DNA of 64,000 nucleotides from positions 186,001 to 250,000 of the forward strand of contig NZ_JAJFES010000001.1 in assembly GCF_020708045.1 (NCBI RefSeq). The letters run 5' to 3'. Each line of letters begins with the position of its first letter. The stretch's first letter is position 1. The notes under the pieces are model-generated. The model made no database searches. It was not told the DNA's origin and saw only the letters and a list, made by a program, of their open reading frames with translations. A program made the position numbers and the translations under genes. The DNA comes from Massilia sp. IC2-278 (GTDB lineage Bacteria > Pseudomonadota > Gammaproteobacteria > Burkholderiales > Burkholderiaceae_D). This document shows, one piece after another, positions 27,939 to 37,144 of the stretch.

Positions 27939-29185
27939 GCTGTGGCCAGCCGGTTCTGGGAACACTGCCACGACATATGCAGGTAGACGAAATACAGCGA
28001 GGAATAGCCGATCGCGTACCAGAGCACGTTGTCGTGCAGCGAGCCGGGGATGACAAAGGCGCTGACCGTCATGACGAACAGGGTCAGCTGCCACCACAAA
28101 TCGACGTTCTGCTTGCCGGTGACGAAGAACACATAGCTGAGCGGGCTGGCGACGAAGTTCAGGAAGTAGAGCGGGGCCAGGATCTGGGCCAGTTCGCCGG
28201 CTTCGCGCCAGGCCGGGCCGAATACCCAGGAGAACAGGTGCGGAGAAAACAGCAGCAGCACCAGCGAGGGCGCCAGACCCAGCAGCATCAGCACCTTGAA
28301 GGTGTAGCGGTAGGCCTGCTTGCAGTTGCCGACGGTCTGGAACTCGTGCACCGACTGGCGCTTGAACACTTCCAGCACCGAGGCCGCCAGCAGCGAGATC
28401 GGTGCGGCCAGCACGCGCTGGGTCAGGGCGTACAGACCGGCCGCCATGGCGCCATGGCGCATGCCGATCAGGAACAGCGGCAACTGGCCGACCAGGTTGT
28501 TGAGCAGGTTCGAGGGCAGGGCGTAGCGCCAGAAGTTCCGGTGCCGTACCAGGTAGGCGCGCGCTTCCGGGCCGAGCGTCCAGCCGATGCGCGCCGGAGG
28601 CGGTTGCAGGAAGTGGCGCGCCATCATCAGGCCCGTGAATAGGCCGATCAGTTGCCCGGCCAGCAGGGCCACGCCGCCGACGCCGACGAACAGCAAAATC
28701 AATTGCGACACGGCGATGGTGCCGGCGCCCCAGACCTTGGCGCGCGCCGCCTTGCCGAAGGCATTGTGCGAGGTGGCATAGGCGAGCGTGGTCTGCATGT
28801 TGGCGGTCAGCCAGGTGCCGACGCCGACGGTGAGCAGGGCCGGCCAGGTGAGCTGGTGGATCGCCGGCACGTCGACCAGGTGGGCGCCGACGGTGAGCGC
28901 GGTGACGATCACCGCGGTGATGGTGGCCGCGTACAGCACCACGCCGAAGCAGGTGCGCTGCTGCTCGGTGTCGTGGTCGAGGATCATCGCCGTTTCCATG
29001 CGCAGCGTGGCGCCGATGGCCGTGACCGCCACGATCGCCAGCCACAGGCTGAAGGCGCCCATGTCGGCCGGCGTGCACAGGCGCGTGATCAGCGGCGCCG
29101 CCAGCAGGGGCAGGGCCTGGGCGCCGAGCGCGCCGCCCAGCACCGTCATCACGTGCTTCCAGAAGGTCGGCGGATGCAGCTTCAT
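27935..29185 (-). CDS. Oligosaccharide flippase (Wzx/MOP superfamily)
   Basis: A 416-residue protein with about 11-12 hydrophobic segments and the Polysacc_synt layout: VMTVLGGALGAQALPLLAAP with LITRLCTPADMGAFSLWLA at the N-terminus, and the second-half repeat beginning NFWRYALPSNLLNNLVGQLP. It would move undecaprenyl-linked repeat units across the inner membrane. Both ends overlap the neighbours by 4 bp (ATGA), so it is co-translated with the aminotransferase and the polymerase. Confidence 0.92.
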   Translation of the reverse strand: MKLHPPTFWKHVMTVLGGALGAQALPLLAAPLITRLCTPADMGAFSLWLAIVAVTAIGATLRMETAMILDHDTEQQRTCFGVVLYAATITAVIVTALTVGAHLVDVPAIHQLTWPALLTVGVGTWLTANMQTTLAYATSHNAFGKAARAKVWGAGTIAVSQLILLFVGVGGVALLAGQLIGLFTGLMMARHFLQPPPARIGWTLGPEARAYLVRHRNFWRYALPSNLLNNLVGQLPLFLIGMRHGAMAAGLYALTQRVLAAPISLLAASVLEVFKRQSVHEFQTVGNCKQAYRYTFKVLMLLGLAPSLVLLLFSPHLFSWVFGPAWREAGELAQILAPLYFLNFVASPLSYVFFVTGKQNVDLWWQLTLFVMTVSAFVIPGSLHDNVLWYAIGYSSLYFVYLHMSWQCSQNRLATA

Positions 29186-30348
29186 GCTGTGGCGGCGCTC
29201 GCTGTGACGGTGGATGCCGCGGGGGCCGCGTCAGAAGCCGCAGCGGACGTCGGAACCGGAATGCGCAGCGACTGCAGCAGGGTCTGGGCCACGCGGCGCG
29301 TGCCGGCGTCGTCGAGGTAGGGGCCCATCGGCAGGCTGAGCACGCGTGCGGCCATGCCGCTGGCGACCGGGCAGGCGTCGGCGCTGGACAGGTGGGCATA
29401 GGCCGGCTGCAGGTGCATCGGCACCGGGTAGTGGACGGCGGTGGGAATCCCGGCCGCCTGCAGCTGGGCCTGGACGCGCTCGCGTTCCTCGACCACCACC
29501 GTGTACTGGGCATGCGCGCTGCTGCGGTCGCGCGCCTGGCCCACCAGCTGCACGCGGCCCGAGAGCAGGGCCTCGTAGCCGTCGGCCACGCGCTGGCGCT
29601 GGGCCAGCTCCCAGTCGAAGCGATCGAGCTTGGCCAGCACGATCGCGCATTGCAGGGTGTCCATGCGCCCGCCGACGCCGACGCGGGTGTGCACGTAGCG
29701 GCGCGACTGGCCGTGCACGCGGATTTCGCGCGCGGCGGCGGCGATCGCGTCGTCGCTGGTGAACAGGGCGCCGCCGTCGCCGTAGCAGCCCAGCGGCTTG
29801 CTCGGGAAGAAACTGGTGCAGCCGACCGTCGACAGATTGCAGCTCTGGCGCCCGCGGTAGGTGGCGCCGAAGCTTTGGGCGGCGTCCTCGATCACGGCCA
29901 GGCCGTGGCGGGTGGCGATGGCGTTGATTTCGTCCATGTCGGCCGGCTGGCCATACAGCGACACCGGCATGATGGCGCGCGTGCGCGGCGTGATCCGTTC
30001 TTCGATCAGGCCGGGGGCGATGTTGCAGGTGGCCGGATCGATGTCGACGAACACCGGCGTGGCGCCGAGCAGCACGATGACCTCGGCGGTGGCGATGAAG
30101 GAGAAGGGCGTGGTGATGACTTCGTCGCCGGGACGGATGCCGAGCGCCATCAGCGCGATCAGCAAGGCCTCGGTGCCGGACGCCACCGTGATGCAGTGGC
30201 GTGCGCCGGTGTAGTCGGCCAGGCGCGCCTCGAGTTCGGCCACTTCAGGGCCGAGGATGTACTGGCCGTGGTCGAGCACGGCCTGGATGCGTGCGTTGAT
30301 CGTTTCGCGCGAGGCGGCGTACTGAGCTTTCAGGTCGATGAATTCCAT
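29182..30348 (-). CDS. wbpE: UDP-3-keto-GlcNAcA aminotransferase (WbpE type)
   Basis: A 388-residue DegT/DnrJ/EryC1 aminotransferase with the N-terminal signature MEFIDLKAQY, the PLP-binding VIEDAAQSFGA, and the Schiff-base lysine K184 in SFFPSKPLGCYGDGG. Enzymes with this start, next to WbpA/B/D homologues, aminate the 3-keto sugar made by WbpB to give UDP-GlcNAc(3N)A. The last 25 residues are an Ala/Ser/Thr/Pro tail (for example AAASDAAPAAS) not expected for the family. The 88-bp gap before it contains a 12-bp repeat, and the flippase overlaps its stop. Confidence 0.9.
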   Translation of the reverse strand: MEFIDLKAQYAASRETINARIQAVLDHGQYILGPEVAELEARLADYTGARHCITVASGTEALLIALMALGIRPGDEVITTPFSFIATAEVIVLLGATPVFVDIDPATCNIAPGLIEERITPRTRAIMPVSLYGQPADMDEINAIATRHGLAVIEDAAQSFGATYRGRQSCNLSTVGCTSFFPSKPLGCYGDGGALFTSDDAIAAAAREIRVHGQSRRYVHTRVGVGGRMDTLQCAIVLAKLDRFDWELAQRQRVADGYEALLSGRVQLVGQARDRSSAHAQYTVVVEERERVQAQLQAAGIPTAVHYPVPMHLQPAYAHLSSADACPVASGMAARVLSLPMGPYLDDAGTRRVAQTLLQSLRIPVPTSAAASDAAPAASTVTASAATA

Positions 30349-30360
30349 GGTGGTTCCGTT

Positions 30361-30409
30361 CTCGGTGTCGGGCTCGGTGTCGGGCTTGGTATGTAGGCTC
30401 GGTATCAGG
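30361..30409. repeat. 12-bp tandem repeat, four units, upstream of the wbpE-type gene
   Basis: CTCGGTGTCGGG occurs twice exactly (30361-30384), then as a 13-bp and a 12-bp variant to 30409. It fills most of the gap between the wbpD-type stop and the wbpE-type start, so it is part of the operon mRNA. Confidence 0.85.
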
Positions 30410-30436
30410 CGAAGGATCGGGCGCGGTGGCGACCAT

Positions 30437-31027
30437 TCAAGCCTGTGCTTCGGGGACCAGCATGCAGACGCCGTCCTGGAGCAGGTACAGGTCGCCGGTA
30501 TGCGGGCACAGGGCTTCGCCGTTGCCGCCCAGGCGCAGCGGCAGGCGCTCGCCGTGGCGGCTCATCCAGCCGATCTGGCGCGCGGGAACGCCGGCCATCA
30601 GGGCGAAATCGGGTACGTCGCGCGTGACCACGGCGCCGGCGCCGATGAAGGCGAATTCGCCGACCGTGACGCCGCAGACGATGGTGGCGTTGGCCCCGAT
30701 CGTGGCGCCGCGTTTTACGCGCGTGCGGCGGTACTCGTGCTTGCGCTCGACGGCGGCGCGCGGATTGTGCACGTTGGTGAACACCATGCTCGGGCCGCAG
30801 AACACGTCGTCTTCCAGGGTGACGGCGTCGTAGACCGAGACGTTGTTCTGGATCTTGACGCGGTCGCCGATGACGACGTCGTTGGCGACGAACACGTTTT
30901 GCCCGAGCGAGCAGCCGGCGCCGACGCGGGCGCCGGCGCAGACGTGGGCAAAGTGCCAGACCCGGGTGCCGGGGCCGAGCGTGGCGCCGTCGTCGACGAT
31001 GGCACTGGAATGGATGCCGGCGTCCAT
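30437..31027 (-). CDS. wbpD: UDP-2-acetamido-3-amino-glucuronate N-acetyltransferase (WbpD type)
   Basis: A 196-residue left-handed beta-helix acetyltransferase with many hexapeptide turns ([34 protein letters not shown]) and the family segment [20 protein letters not shown]. The enzyme uses acetyl-CoA to acetylate the 3-amino group, giving UDP-2,3-diacetamido-2,3-dideoxy-glucuronate. The catalytic histidine is probably in TNVHNPRA. The last 40 residues form a small added domain. The start lies one base after the stop of the WbpB-type gene. Confidence 0.92.
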   Translation of the reverse strand: MDAGIHSSAIVDDGATLGPGTRVWHFAHVCAGARVGAGCSLGQNVFVANDVVIGDRVKIQNNVSVYDAVTLEDDVFCGPSMVFTNVHNPRAAVERKHEYRRTRVKRGATIGANATIVCGVTVGEFAFIGAGAVVTRDVPDFALMAGVPARQIGWMSRHGERLPLRLGGNGEALCPHTGDLYLLQDGVCMLVPEAQA

Positions 31028-31028
31028 C

Positions 31029-32090
31029 TCAATACTCCAGCGGCAGGGCGACGCGCTTGCCGTCGCGCGCCGACATGTAGGCGGCCACCAGCACCTCGAG
31101 CGACTTCAGTCCCTCGCGGCCGTCGGTCTCGGGTTCGGCTTCGCCGCGCAGCACCTTGATGACGTTGTCGTAGTAGAGCGGGTGGCCGAAGCCGTAGACC
31201 GAGGTGGTCTGGTAGCTGGCGTCGCGCACCTTGTCGTCGTCGGCGTCAGGGGTGGCGAATTCCCATTGCTGCACTTCGTTGACGGCGACGCCGCCGATGC
31301 GCACCGTGCCGTGTTCACCCAGCACCGTGATCGAGCCTTCCATGTTGCGCGGGTAGGTGAGCATGGTCACGTTCATCGAGCCGAGCGCGCCGTTGCGCCA
31401 GCGCAGGCTGATGACGCCGGTGTCCTCGACCTCGATGTTGCGCGCCAGGGTGGCGGTGTAGGCCTGCAGGCTCTCGACCGGGCCGATGATCCAGTCGATC
31501 AGGTCGACGTAGTGGCTGGCCTGGTTCATGAAGGCGCCGCCGTCGAATTCCCAGGTGCCGCGCCACTTTGCGCTGTTGTAGTACTCGTCGGGCCGGGTCC
31601 AGAACACGTTCAGGTTGACCATGTAGATGCGGCCGAAGCGCTTCTTGTCGACCGCGCTCTTCAGCAATTGCAGGGTGGCGTTGCGGCGGTTCTGCTTGAC
31701 GACGAACAGGCGCACGCCGGCGGCGTCGGCGGCATTCACCATGCGCTTGCCGTCTTCCCAGCGCGTGGCCATCGGCTTTTCGGTGATCACGTGGCGCCCG
31801 GCGCGCGCGATGCGCACCGCCTGCTCGGGGTGCAGGCCCGAGGGCGTGGTGACGATGAAGGCGTCGGCGTCGCAGCGCGCCAGCATGTCGTCCAGGCTGG
31901 CATAGGCTTCGGCGCCGGTCTTGTCGGCTGCCTCGCGCAGGGCGCGCGGGTCGATGTCGCAGACGCCGACCAGTTCGCAGCGTTCGCGGTGTTCGGCGAT
32001 GGCGCCGAAATGGTTCTTGGCGATGCGGCCGCAGCCTACCAGGGCAAAGCGGATCTTGCGGTCGACGATGGCAGGGGGATAGTTGCGCAT
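31029..32090 (-). CDS. wbpB: UDP-GlcNAc-uronate 3-dehydrogenase (WbpB type, Gfo/Idh/MocA family)
   Basis: A 353-residue oxidoreductase with the Rossmann motif [16 protein letters not shown] near residue 16, and the Gfo/Idh signature [13 protein letters not shown], whose lysine is the usual catalytic base. [21 protein letters not shown] is the substrate-domain signature of the WbpB/WlbA group. It oxidises C3 of UDP-GlcNAcA, the substrate for the WbpE-type aminotransferase. Spacing is 1 bp to the wbpD-type gene downstream and 28 bp to the wbpA-type gene upstream. Confidence 0.93.
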   Translation of the reverse strand: MRNYPPAIVDRKIRFALVGCGRIAKNHFGAIAEHRERCELVGVCDIDPRALREAADKTGAEAYASLDDMLARCDADAFIVTTPSGLHPEQAVRIARAGRHVITEKPMATRWEDGKRMVNAADAAGVRLFVVKQNRRNATLQLLKSAVDKKRFGRIYMVNLNVFWTRPDEYYNSAKWRGTWEFDGGAFMNQASHYVDLIDWIIGPVESLQAYTATLARNIEVEDTGVISLRWRNGALGSMNVTMLTYPRNMEGSITVLGEHGTVRIGGVAVNEVQQWEFATPDADDDKVRDASYQTTSVYGFGHPLYYDNVIKVLRGEAEPETDGREGLKSLEVLVAAYMSARDGKRVALPLEY

Positions 32091-32118
32091 GACGTTCTCC
32101 GGTGGACGCTGGGTGGCC

Positions 32119-33447
32119 TCAGGCCTTGACGACGTGGGGCAGGCGTTCCAGGTAGACGCCGCGGGTGTCGACGATCAGGTTGGCATAGCGCCGGATCATG
32201 TCGTAGTCGAAGGCGCTGTGGCTGGTGGCCAGCAGCACCAGGTCGTAGGACGCCAGGGCGTCGGGCGTGAGCGCCACGCTCGACAGCTCGAAGCGGTGCT
32301 CGCGCATGCGCGGGAACACGGGCACGTGCGGGTCGGAATAATCGACGTGGGCGCCCTTGTCGCGCAGCAGTTCCATCAGTTCGACCGAGGGCGACTCGCG
32401 CATGTCCTCGACGTCTTTCTTGTAGGCGATGCCCAGCACCAGCACGCGGCTGCCCATCACCGAGCGCCCGCGCTGGTTGAGCGCATCGGTGACCTTGCCG
32501 ATCACCCAGTGCGGCATGTCGCTGTTGATTTCGCCGGCCAGTTCGATGAAGCGGGTGTGCACGCCATACTGGCGCGCCTTCCAGGTGAGGTAGAAGGGGT
32601 CGATCGGGATGCAGTGCCCGCCCAGGCCCGGACCGGGGTAATAGGGCGTGAAGCCGAAAGGCTTGGTGGCGGCGGCGCGGATCACCTCGTGGATGTCGAT
32701 GTCCATCTTGTCGGCGATGATCTTCATTTCGTTGACCAGGCCGATGTTCACCGCGCGGTGGATATTTTCCAGCAGCTTGGTCAGCTCCGCGGCGCGGGTC
32801 GAGCTGACCGGCACCACGCGGTCGATCGCGGCGCTGTACAGGGCGACGCCGGCTTCCAGGCAGGCCGCGGTGCTGCCGCCGCAGACCTTTGGAATGGTGC
32901 GGGTTTCGAAGTGGGCGTTGCCCGGGTCTTCGCGCTCTGGCGAGAACACGAGGAAGACATCGCGCCCGACTTCCAGGCCGCGCGACTCCAGGCGTGGACG
33001 CAGTTCTTCCTCGGTGGTGCCGGGGTAGGTGGTGCTTTCCAGCGAGAGCAGCTGGCCGGGGCGGATGAAGGGCAGCAGGGAGTCGACGGTGTCGAGCACA
33101 AAGGAGAGGTCGGGTTCGCGGTAGGCATTCAGGGGCGTGGGCACGCAGATGACCAGGGCGTCCGCTTCGTGAGCGCGGGTGAAATCGGTGGTGGCTTCGA
33201 AACCGGCCTCGCGCGCAGCGGCGATGTCGTCGGCTGCGATGTGGCGGATATAGCTCTCGCCGCGGTTCAGCTTCTCGACTTTCGCGCTGTCGATGTCGAT
33301 GCCAAGCACGCGGAAACCCGCTTCGGCATAGCGCAGGGTCAGCGGCAGGCCGACGTAGCCGAGCCCGATGATGCCGACGACGGCTGTGCGGTCGCGCAGT
33401 TTTGCGGTGAGCTGTTGCAGGTGGGCCGATTGGTGTTCGTCGCGCAT
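32119..33447 (-). CDS. wbpA: UDP-N-acetylglucosamine 6-dehydrogenase (WbpA type)
   Basis: The 442-residue nucleotide-sugar dehydrogenase has the NAD motif [12 protein letters not shown] (26-37), [29 protein letters not shown], and the catalytic cysteine C279 in [14 protein letters not shown]. Given the wbpB, wbpE and wbpD homologues beside it, UDP-GlcNAc is the likely substrate, oxidised twice to UDP-GlcNAcA; UDP-ManNAc dehydrogenases look similar and cannot be fully excluded. GCGAGGA lies 8 bp before the ATG at 33447; an in-frame TTG at 33462 lacks such a site. Confidence 0.93.
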   Translation of the reverse strand: MRDEHQSAHLQQLTAKLRDRTAVVGIIGLGYVGLPLTLRYAEAGFRVLGIDIDSAKVEKLNRGESYIRHIAADDIAAAREAGFEATTDFTRAHEADALVICVPTPLNAYREPDLSFVLDTVDSLLPFIRPGQLLSLESTTYPGTTEEELRPRLESRGLEVGRDVFLVFSPEREDPGNAHFETRTIPKVCGGSTAACLEAGVALYSAAIDRVVPVSSTRAAELTKLLENIHRAVNIGLVNEMKIIADKMDIDIHEVIRAAATKPFGFTPYYPGPGLGGHCIPIDPFYLTWKARQYGVHTRFIELAGEINSDMPHWVIGKVTDALNQRGRSVMGSRVLVLGIAYKKDVEDMRESPSVELMELLRDKGAHVDYSDPHVPVFPRMREHRFELSSVALTPDALASYDLVLLATSHSAFDYDMIRRYANLIVDTRGVYLERLPHVVKA

Positions 33448-33498
33448 GGGTATCCTCGCCAATTCAAGGTAAAAGAATCAAAAACGGAAGCCGTGCCG

Positions 33499-35454
33499 CT
33501 AGATGCGGAAGGGCACGAACTTGTTGATCAGACTGAGACGGGCCGGCTCGGGCAGCGGCACCGGTGCGGCTGCCGGCAGTTGCGGCGTGTATTCGCTGAC
33601 GATGGCCTTGACCATCGATTCGATCATGGCGCGCTCGTGGGTCTCGCAGGCCATCATCAGGCAGGTGATGCAGGTTTCCAGCACGCTGGGACGCAGCGCG
33701 TTTTCCTTCATGCGCATGATGCGCGGATGCTCGCTGGGGAAGACGGTGCCGTCGGTGAGCAGTTCCTCGTGCAGCTTTTCGCCCGCGAACAAGCCGACGA
33801 ACTTGATCTCGATGTCGCCGTTCGGGTTCTGCGGCGATTTTTCGGTGAGGCCGGACATGGCGATCATGGTGCGCGCCAGGTCGACGATGCGCACCGGCTC
33901 GCCCATGTCGAGCACGAAGACGTCGCCGCCTTTGGCCATGGCGCCGGCCTGGATGACCAGCTGCGCGGCCTCGGGAATGAGCATGAAGTAGCGCGACACC
34001 TCGGGGTGGGTGATGGTGAGCGGGCCGCCCTTGGCGATCTGGCGCTGGAACAGCGGGATCACGGAACCCGAGGATCCGAGCACGTTGCCGAAGCGGACCA
34101 TGCAGAAGGTGGTCTGGCTGCCGCGCGCGGCGGCCGCCTGGAAGATCAGTTCGGCGATGCGCTTGCTGGCGCCCATGATGTTGGTCGGGCGCACCGCCTT
34201 GTCGCTGGAGATCAGCACGCAGGTTTCGACGTTGTGGCGGGCGCAGGCGCTGGCCACGACCTGGGCGCCGAGCACGTTGTTGCGCAAGCCCTCGACGATG
34301 TTGGCCTCGACCAGGGGCACGTGTTTATAGGCGGCGGCGTGGTAGACGGTGTCGACGTGGCTGCCGCCGAGGATGCGTTCGACCAGGTCGGCATTGCAGA
34401 CCGAGCCGAGGTGGGCGTCGATGCGCAGGTCGGGGAAACGGGTGCTGAGTTCCTGGCGCACGGTGTAGAGCGCGTATTCGGAGTGGTCGAGCAGGTGCAG
34501 GCGCGCCGGGCCGAGCGTGACGATCTGGCGGCACAGTTCCCCGCCGATGGAGCCGCCGGCGCCGGTGACGAGCACGGTCTTGCCGCGCACGCAGCGGGCA
34601 AAGAGGTCAAGGCGCGGCGGCACCGGCGGGCGGCCGAGCAGGTCTTCGAACTTCAGTTCGCGGATCGAGTCGCGTGGACGCACCCGGTCGTCGGCCAGGT
34701 CGACTAGGCGGCTGAGGATCTTGGTGGTGACGCCGGCTTGCGCCAGGCGCTGCATGATGTCGCGCAGGCGCTCGGCCGGCATGGCGGGCACGGCGATGAC
34801 GACGGTGCGGATGCCGTGGGCGGCGACCAGGTCGGCCAGGCGGTCGGTGTGGAAGACGCGCAGGCCGGCGATGGTGCGGTCGACCAGGGCGCGCTTGTCG
34901 TCGAAGAAGCAGACCGGGCGGTGTTCGTCGCTGTTGCGCATGGTTTGCGCGAGGCGCGCGCCGGGTTCGCCGGCGCCGTAGATGGCGACGGCGTCCGAGG
35001 TCTGGCGGCCTTCCGTATGATTGCGCAGGAAATTGCGCATGCCGATACGCGAGGTGACGACATACGAGAAAACGATAAACCAGTAAATGGCCAATGCACT
35101 GCGGGGAAATACCGCGTCATTAATGGCAAACAGCACGACATAAGCACATAATACGGCGATGCCGAGGGCCAGGCCGGTGGCGCCCAATAAGCGCTGGTCG
35201 ATGAAGCGGATAACGGCCCGATAAAGATCGGACATCGAAAAGGCGGCAATCGTGACCAGCGCCACTAATATATAAGAGGCCGGGCCGTAATTGGCGGCGA
35301 GCCGCATGTCGCCGCGCAGCAGCAGGGCGATCAGGAAGCAAAGGGGCAGCGCAAGCAGGTCGATCGCGACCATCAGGGCGATTTTCGTGGTCCGACCGAG
35401 CGACACCATGCGGGCACAGAACTGGTTCAGGATATTCGTGGACTGGGTCGACAT
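33499..35454 (-). CDS. Membrane-bound UDP-GlcNAc 4,6-dehydratase (WbpM/PglF/CapD family)
   Basis: The 651-residue protein has four N-terminal transmembrane helices (about 24-42, 56-78, 90-112 and 120-132), a first Rossmann-like domain (VAIYGAGEPGARLAQTMRN), then the catalytic SDR domain (VLVTGAGGSIGGELCRQI). The active site has the SSDKAVRPTNIMGASK form in which methionine replaces the usual tyrosine, typical of WbpM and PglF. It makes UDP-4-keto-6-deoxy-GlcNAc, precursor of QuiNAc, FucNAc or bacillosamine. It is the promoter-proximal gene of the minus-strand train. The start is chosen at the ATG; a TTG at 35469 is possible. The first part is more AT-rich than the rest. Confidence 0.93.
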   Translation of the reverse strand: MSTQSTNILNQFCARMVSLGRTTKIALMVAIDLLALPLCFLIALLLRGDMRLAANYGPASYILVALVTIAAFSMSDLYRAVIRFIDQRLLGATGLALGIAVLCAYVVLFAINDAVFPRSALAIYWFIVFSYVVTSRIGMRNFLRNHTEGRQTSDAVAIYGAGEPGARLAQTMRNSDEHRPVCFFDDKRALVDRTIAGLRVFHTDRLADLVAAHGIRTVVIAVPAMPAERLRDIMQRLAQAGVTTKILSRLVDLADDRVRPRDSIRELKFEDLLGRPPVPPRLDLFARCVRGKTVLVTGAGGSIGGELCRQIVTLGPARLHLLDHSEYALYTVRQELSTRFPDLRIDAHLGSVCNADLVERILGGSHVDTVYHAAAYKHVPLVEANIVEGLRNNVLGAQVVASACARHNVETCVLISSDKAVRPTNIMGASKRIAELIFQAAAARGSQTTFCMVRFGNVLGSSGSVIPLFQRQIAKGGPLTITHPEVSRYFMLIPEAAQLVIQAGAMAKGGDVFVLDMGEPVRIVDLARTMIAMSGLTEKSPQNPNGDIEIKFVGLFAGEKLHEELLTDGTVFPSEHPRIMRMKENALRPSVLETCITCLMMACETHERAMIESMVKAIVSEYTPQLPAAAPVPLPEPARLSLINKFVPFRI

Positions 35455-35966
35455 GGTAATCGCGGTCAAATGGTTGCGGGAATGCGGATTATCCAGGCTG
35501 GTAAAAACAAGGAATTAACGTGCTCAGCAATATTTCCGCGATTAATTAAATCAATGAGCGAGAATTAGACTAATCATCGCTGAGTAAGTTTATTATCCGG
35601 CCGCCTTGGCATGCGGCGTTTGACCCTGCTCAACCGCGAATTGCGAATTAAAATGAAAAACGGCTGTCGTTAAATATAAGAAATGGAAATAGGAAATATA
35701 TCGACGTAATTTACGTGATAGATTTCTTTATGGAACTATCTTTAGAGGTAAAGGCGTTACTGCCCAGGTGAACTGCAGGGAAATAGCGGGGAGGCCGAGA
35801 ACGTGAGGGGGCGCCGGAAAGGCGGAGAACGGCGGAGGCAGGAAGCTGACGGAAAGCGGGGATGAAGAGCGGCGGTGGAGAACGGCCGTGAAGCGCGGGC
35901 AATCCGCCAGCGCCCGCCGTCCGGCATCGGGCGGCAGGCAAGGGCGGGCGGGGGAAGACCGCTCCG
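35455..35966. other. AT-rich regulatory region upstream of the polysaccharide operon
   Basis: About 510 bp with no convincing gene between the WbpM-type start and the stop of the DUF1460 gene; both genes read leftward. The part from 35500 to 35760 is strikingly AT-rich for this genome and holds an imperfect inverted repeat (GCGAGAATTAG / CTAATCATCGC, 35558-35580) and a perfect 13-bp dyad at 35704-35716. The part from 35760 to 35966 is GC-rich and featureless. The promoter of the 16.5 kb operon probably lies in the AT-rich part. Confidence 0.6.
35704..35716. promoter_or_regulatory. Perfect dyad ACGTAA-T-TTACGT
   Basis: A 13-bp palindrome in the AT-rich region 250 bp upstream of the WbpM-type gene; a candidate binding site for a dimeric regulator of the polysaccharide operon. 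Confidence 0.4.
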
Positions 35967-36908
35967 TCAGGCTCCCGGACGCGGCTGCGGCGCCATCGGC
36001 GGCACCACGATGTTGTCGTTCAGGCGCAGGAACTTGAAGCCGGCCAGGCGCTGGCCGTTCTTGCCCTCGCGCGCATTCTTCGCTTCGCGCTCGGCGGCGC
36101 GGGCGATGTAGGACTCGAAGGTCTCTTCGCGCACCCGCGGTTCCGACGAATGCAGGAAGTGGCGTTCGCCGTTCGGCCCCAACACCACCAGCCCGACGTG
36201 CGAGGCCCAGTGCTCGCCGTCGCGGGTCGAGATCACGTTCACGAAATCGCCTTCCTGCAGCTGCGCCGCGATCGCGGCCACGCTCTCCTTCGGCACATAG
36301 GCCTGGCGGCTGGTCTCGACCGGGATCTCGCGCACCGTGTTGTGGCGCGTCTTGAGGAAGCGTGCGCGGTCGACGCGCATGTCGTAGCCCGGAGCGCCAG
36401 CGCCGGCTAGTTCGGCGCTGATGTCGGTGACCAGCCAGCGGTTCGACACGTTCCAGTCCAGTTCCGTGTAGTGGTTGCGCGTGGCCACCCCAATCACGCC
36501 GTCCTTGTAGCGGATACGTTGCAGCATCCAGAAGAACTCTTCCCACGATTTCGAGAGCGCCATCGCGTAAGTGTGTTCCGCAAATACCACGCAGTCGCTG
36601 TGGTCCAGGCTGAACAGCGGCAGGTTGTCGTGCACCTCAAACGGGAATTCGCCCAGCAGATTCAGGATGTAGGGCTGGCCGATGTTCTTGCGGCCGATGG
36701 CCGCGATGCGCTTGCGCAGGTCGGGCTCGGCCGCATGCTGCCAGGCCACGTAGCGCCCGGCTTCCACCGGACTCATCTGATAAAGCGGTTTCTGCAGGAT
36801 GGTCTCGATGGGGGCCGGGGCGGCCGGCGCCTGGGCGGTCTTCGGCGCGGGCGGGGTGGCGCAGCCGGCCAGCACGGCGCCGGCGAGGAGCAGGGAGAGT
36901 GAGCGCAT
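35967..36908 (-). CDS. DUF1460 family lipoprotein (NlpC/P60-like amidase fold)
   Basis: From the ATG at 36908 the protein has 313 residues with a lipobox LLLAGAVLAGC and C16 as the lipidated residue. The DUF1460 family has a papain-like fold related to NlpC/P60 and some members act as cell-wall amidases; here the nucleophile would be the cysteine in DHSDCVVFAEHTYA and the histidine that in HWASHVGLV. It probably acts on murein or a related amide from the outer or inner membrane face. A TTG two codons upstream is an alternative start. It is divergent from the TonB-dependent receptor across a 236-bp gap with a Fur-like site. Confidence 0.85.
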   Translation of the reverse strand: MRSLSLLLAGAVLAGCATPPAPKTAQAPAAPAPIETILQKPLYQMSPVEAGRYVAWQHAAEPDLRKRIAAIGRKNIGQPYILNLLGEFPFEVHDNLPLFSLDHSDCVVFAEHTYAMALSKSWEEFFWMLQRIRYKDGVIGVATRNHYTELDWNVSNRWLVTDISAELAGAGAPGYDMRVDRARFLKTRHNTVREIPVETSRQAYVPKESVAAIAAQLQEGDFVNVISTRDGEHWASHVGLVVLGPNGERHFLHSSEPRVREETFESYIARAAEREAKNAREGKNGQRLAGFKFLRLNDNIVVPPMAPQPRPGA

Positions 36909-36962
36909 GGGCAATGAATTCCGAGAATCGAAACGCCAACGCTAACGCGCGCCGAGTCAATT

Positions 36963-36977
36963 TGACAATGATTATTC
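36963..36977. promoter_or_regulatory. Fur-box-like sequence between DUF1460 and receptor genes
   Basis: TGACAATGATTATTC matches the 7-1-7 Fur consensus TGATAATnATTATCA at 11 of the 14 half-site positions by direct comparison. It is 55 bp from the DUF1460 start and 168 bp from the receptor start. Iron control of one or both genes is a hypothesis. Confidence 0.4.
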
Positions 36978-37051
36978 GTGGCCCGGCCATAACCGGCGGT
37001 TGCAGGCGATATGTACATTCCTCCAAGTTATGACAGGAGGATGACAAGTGA

Positions 37052-37081
37052 TTGTGCAAGTTATTTGCTTATAGCTAATAC
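37052..37081 (+). promoter_or_regulatory. Candidate promoter of the TonB-dependent receptor gene
   Basis: TTGTGC (37052-37057) and TAATAC (37076-37081) are spaced 18 bp and lie about 63 bp upstream of the receptor ATG. The -35 match is 4 of 6 and the -10 match 4 of 6, so this is a moderate candidate. Confidence 0.45.
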
Positions 37082-37144
37082 TTTCAGTATGGCAGAAAAG
37101 TCATGCTGCCGCAGGACGCCAATACTTATATCAGGAGAGAGAAC

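Noticed and set aside
26649..29513. A 954-residue apparent fusion protein including the polymerase
   Set aside because: The part upstream of 27938 is an out-of-frame reading of the flippase and aminotransferase genes; the polymerase has its own ATG with the usual ATGA overlap.
32083..34707. An 874-codon plus-strand open frame over the WbpA- and WbpM-type genes
   Set aside because: It is antisense to two clearly recognisable enzymes and spans the gap between them; its composition is antisense-like.
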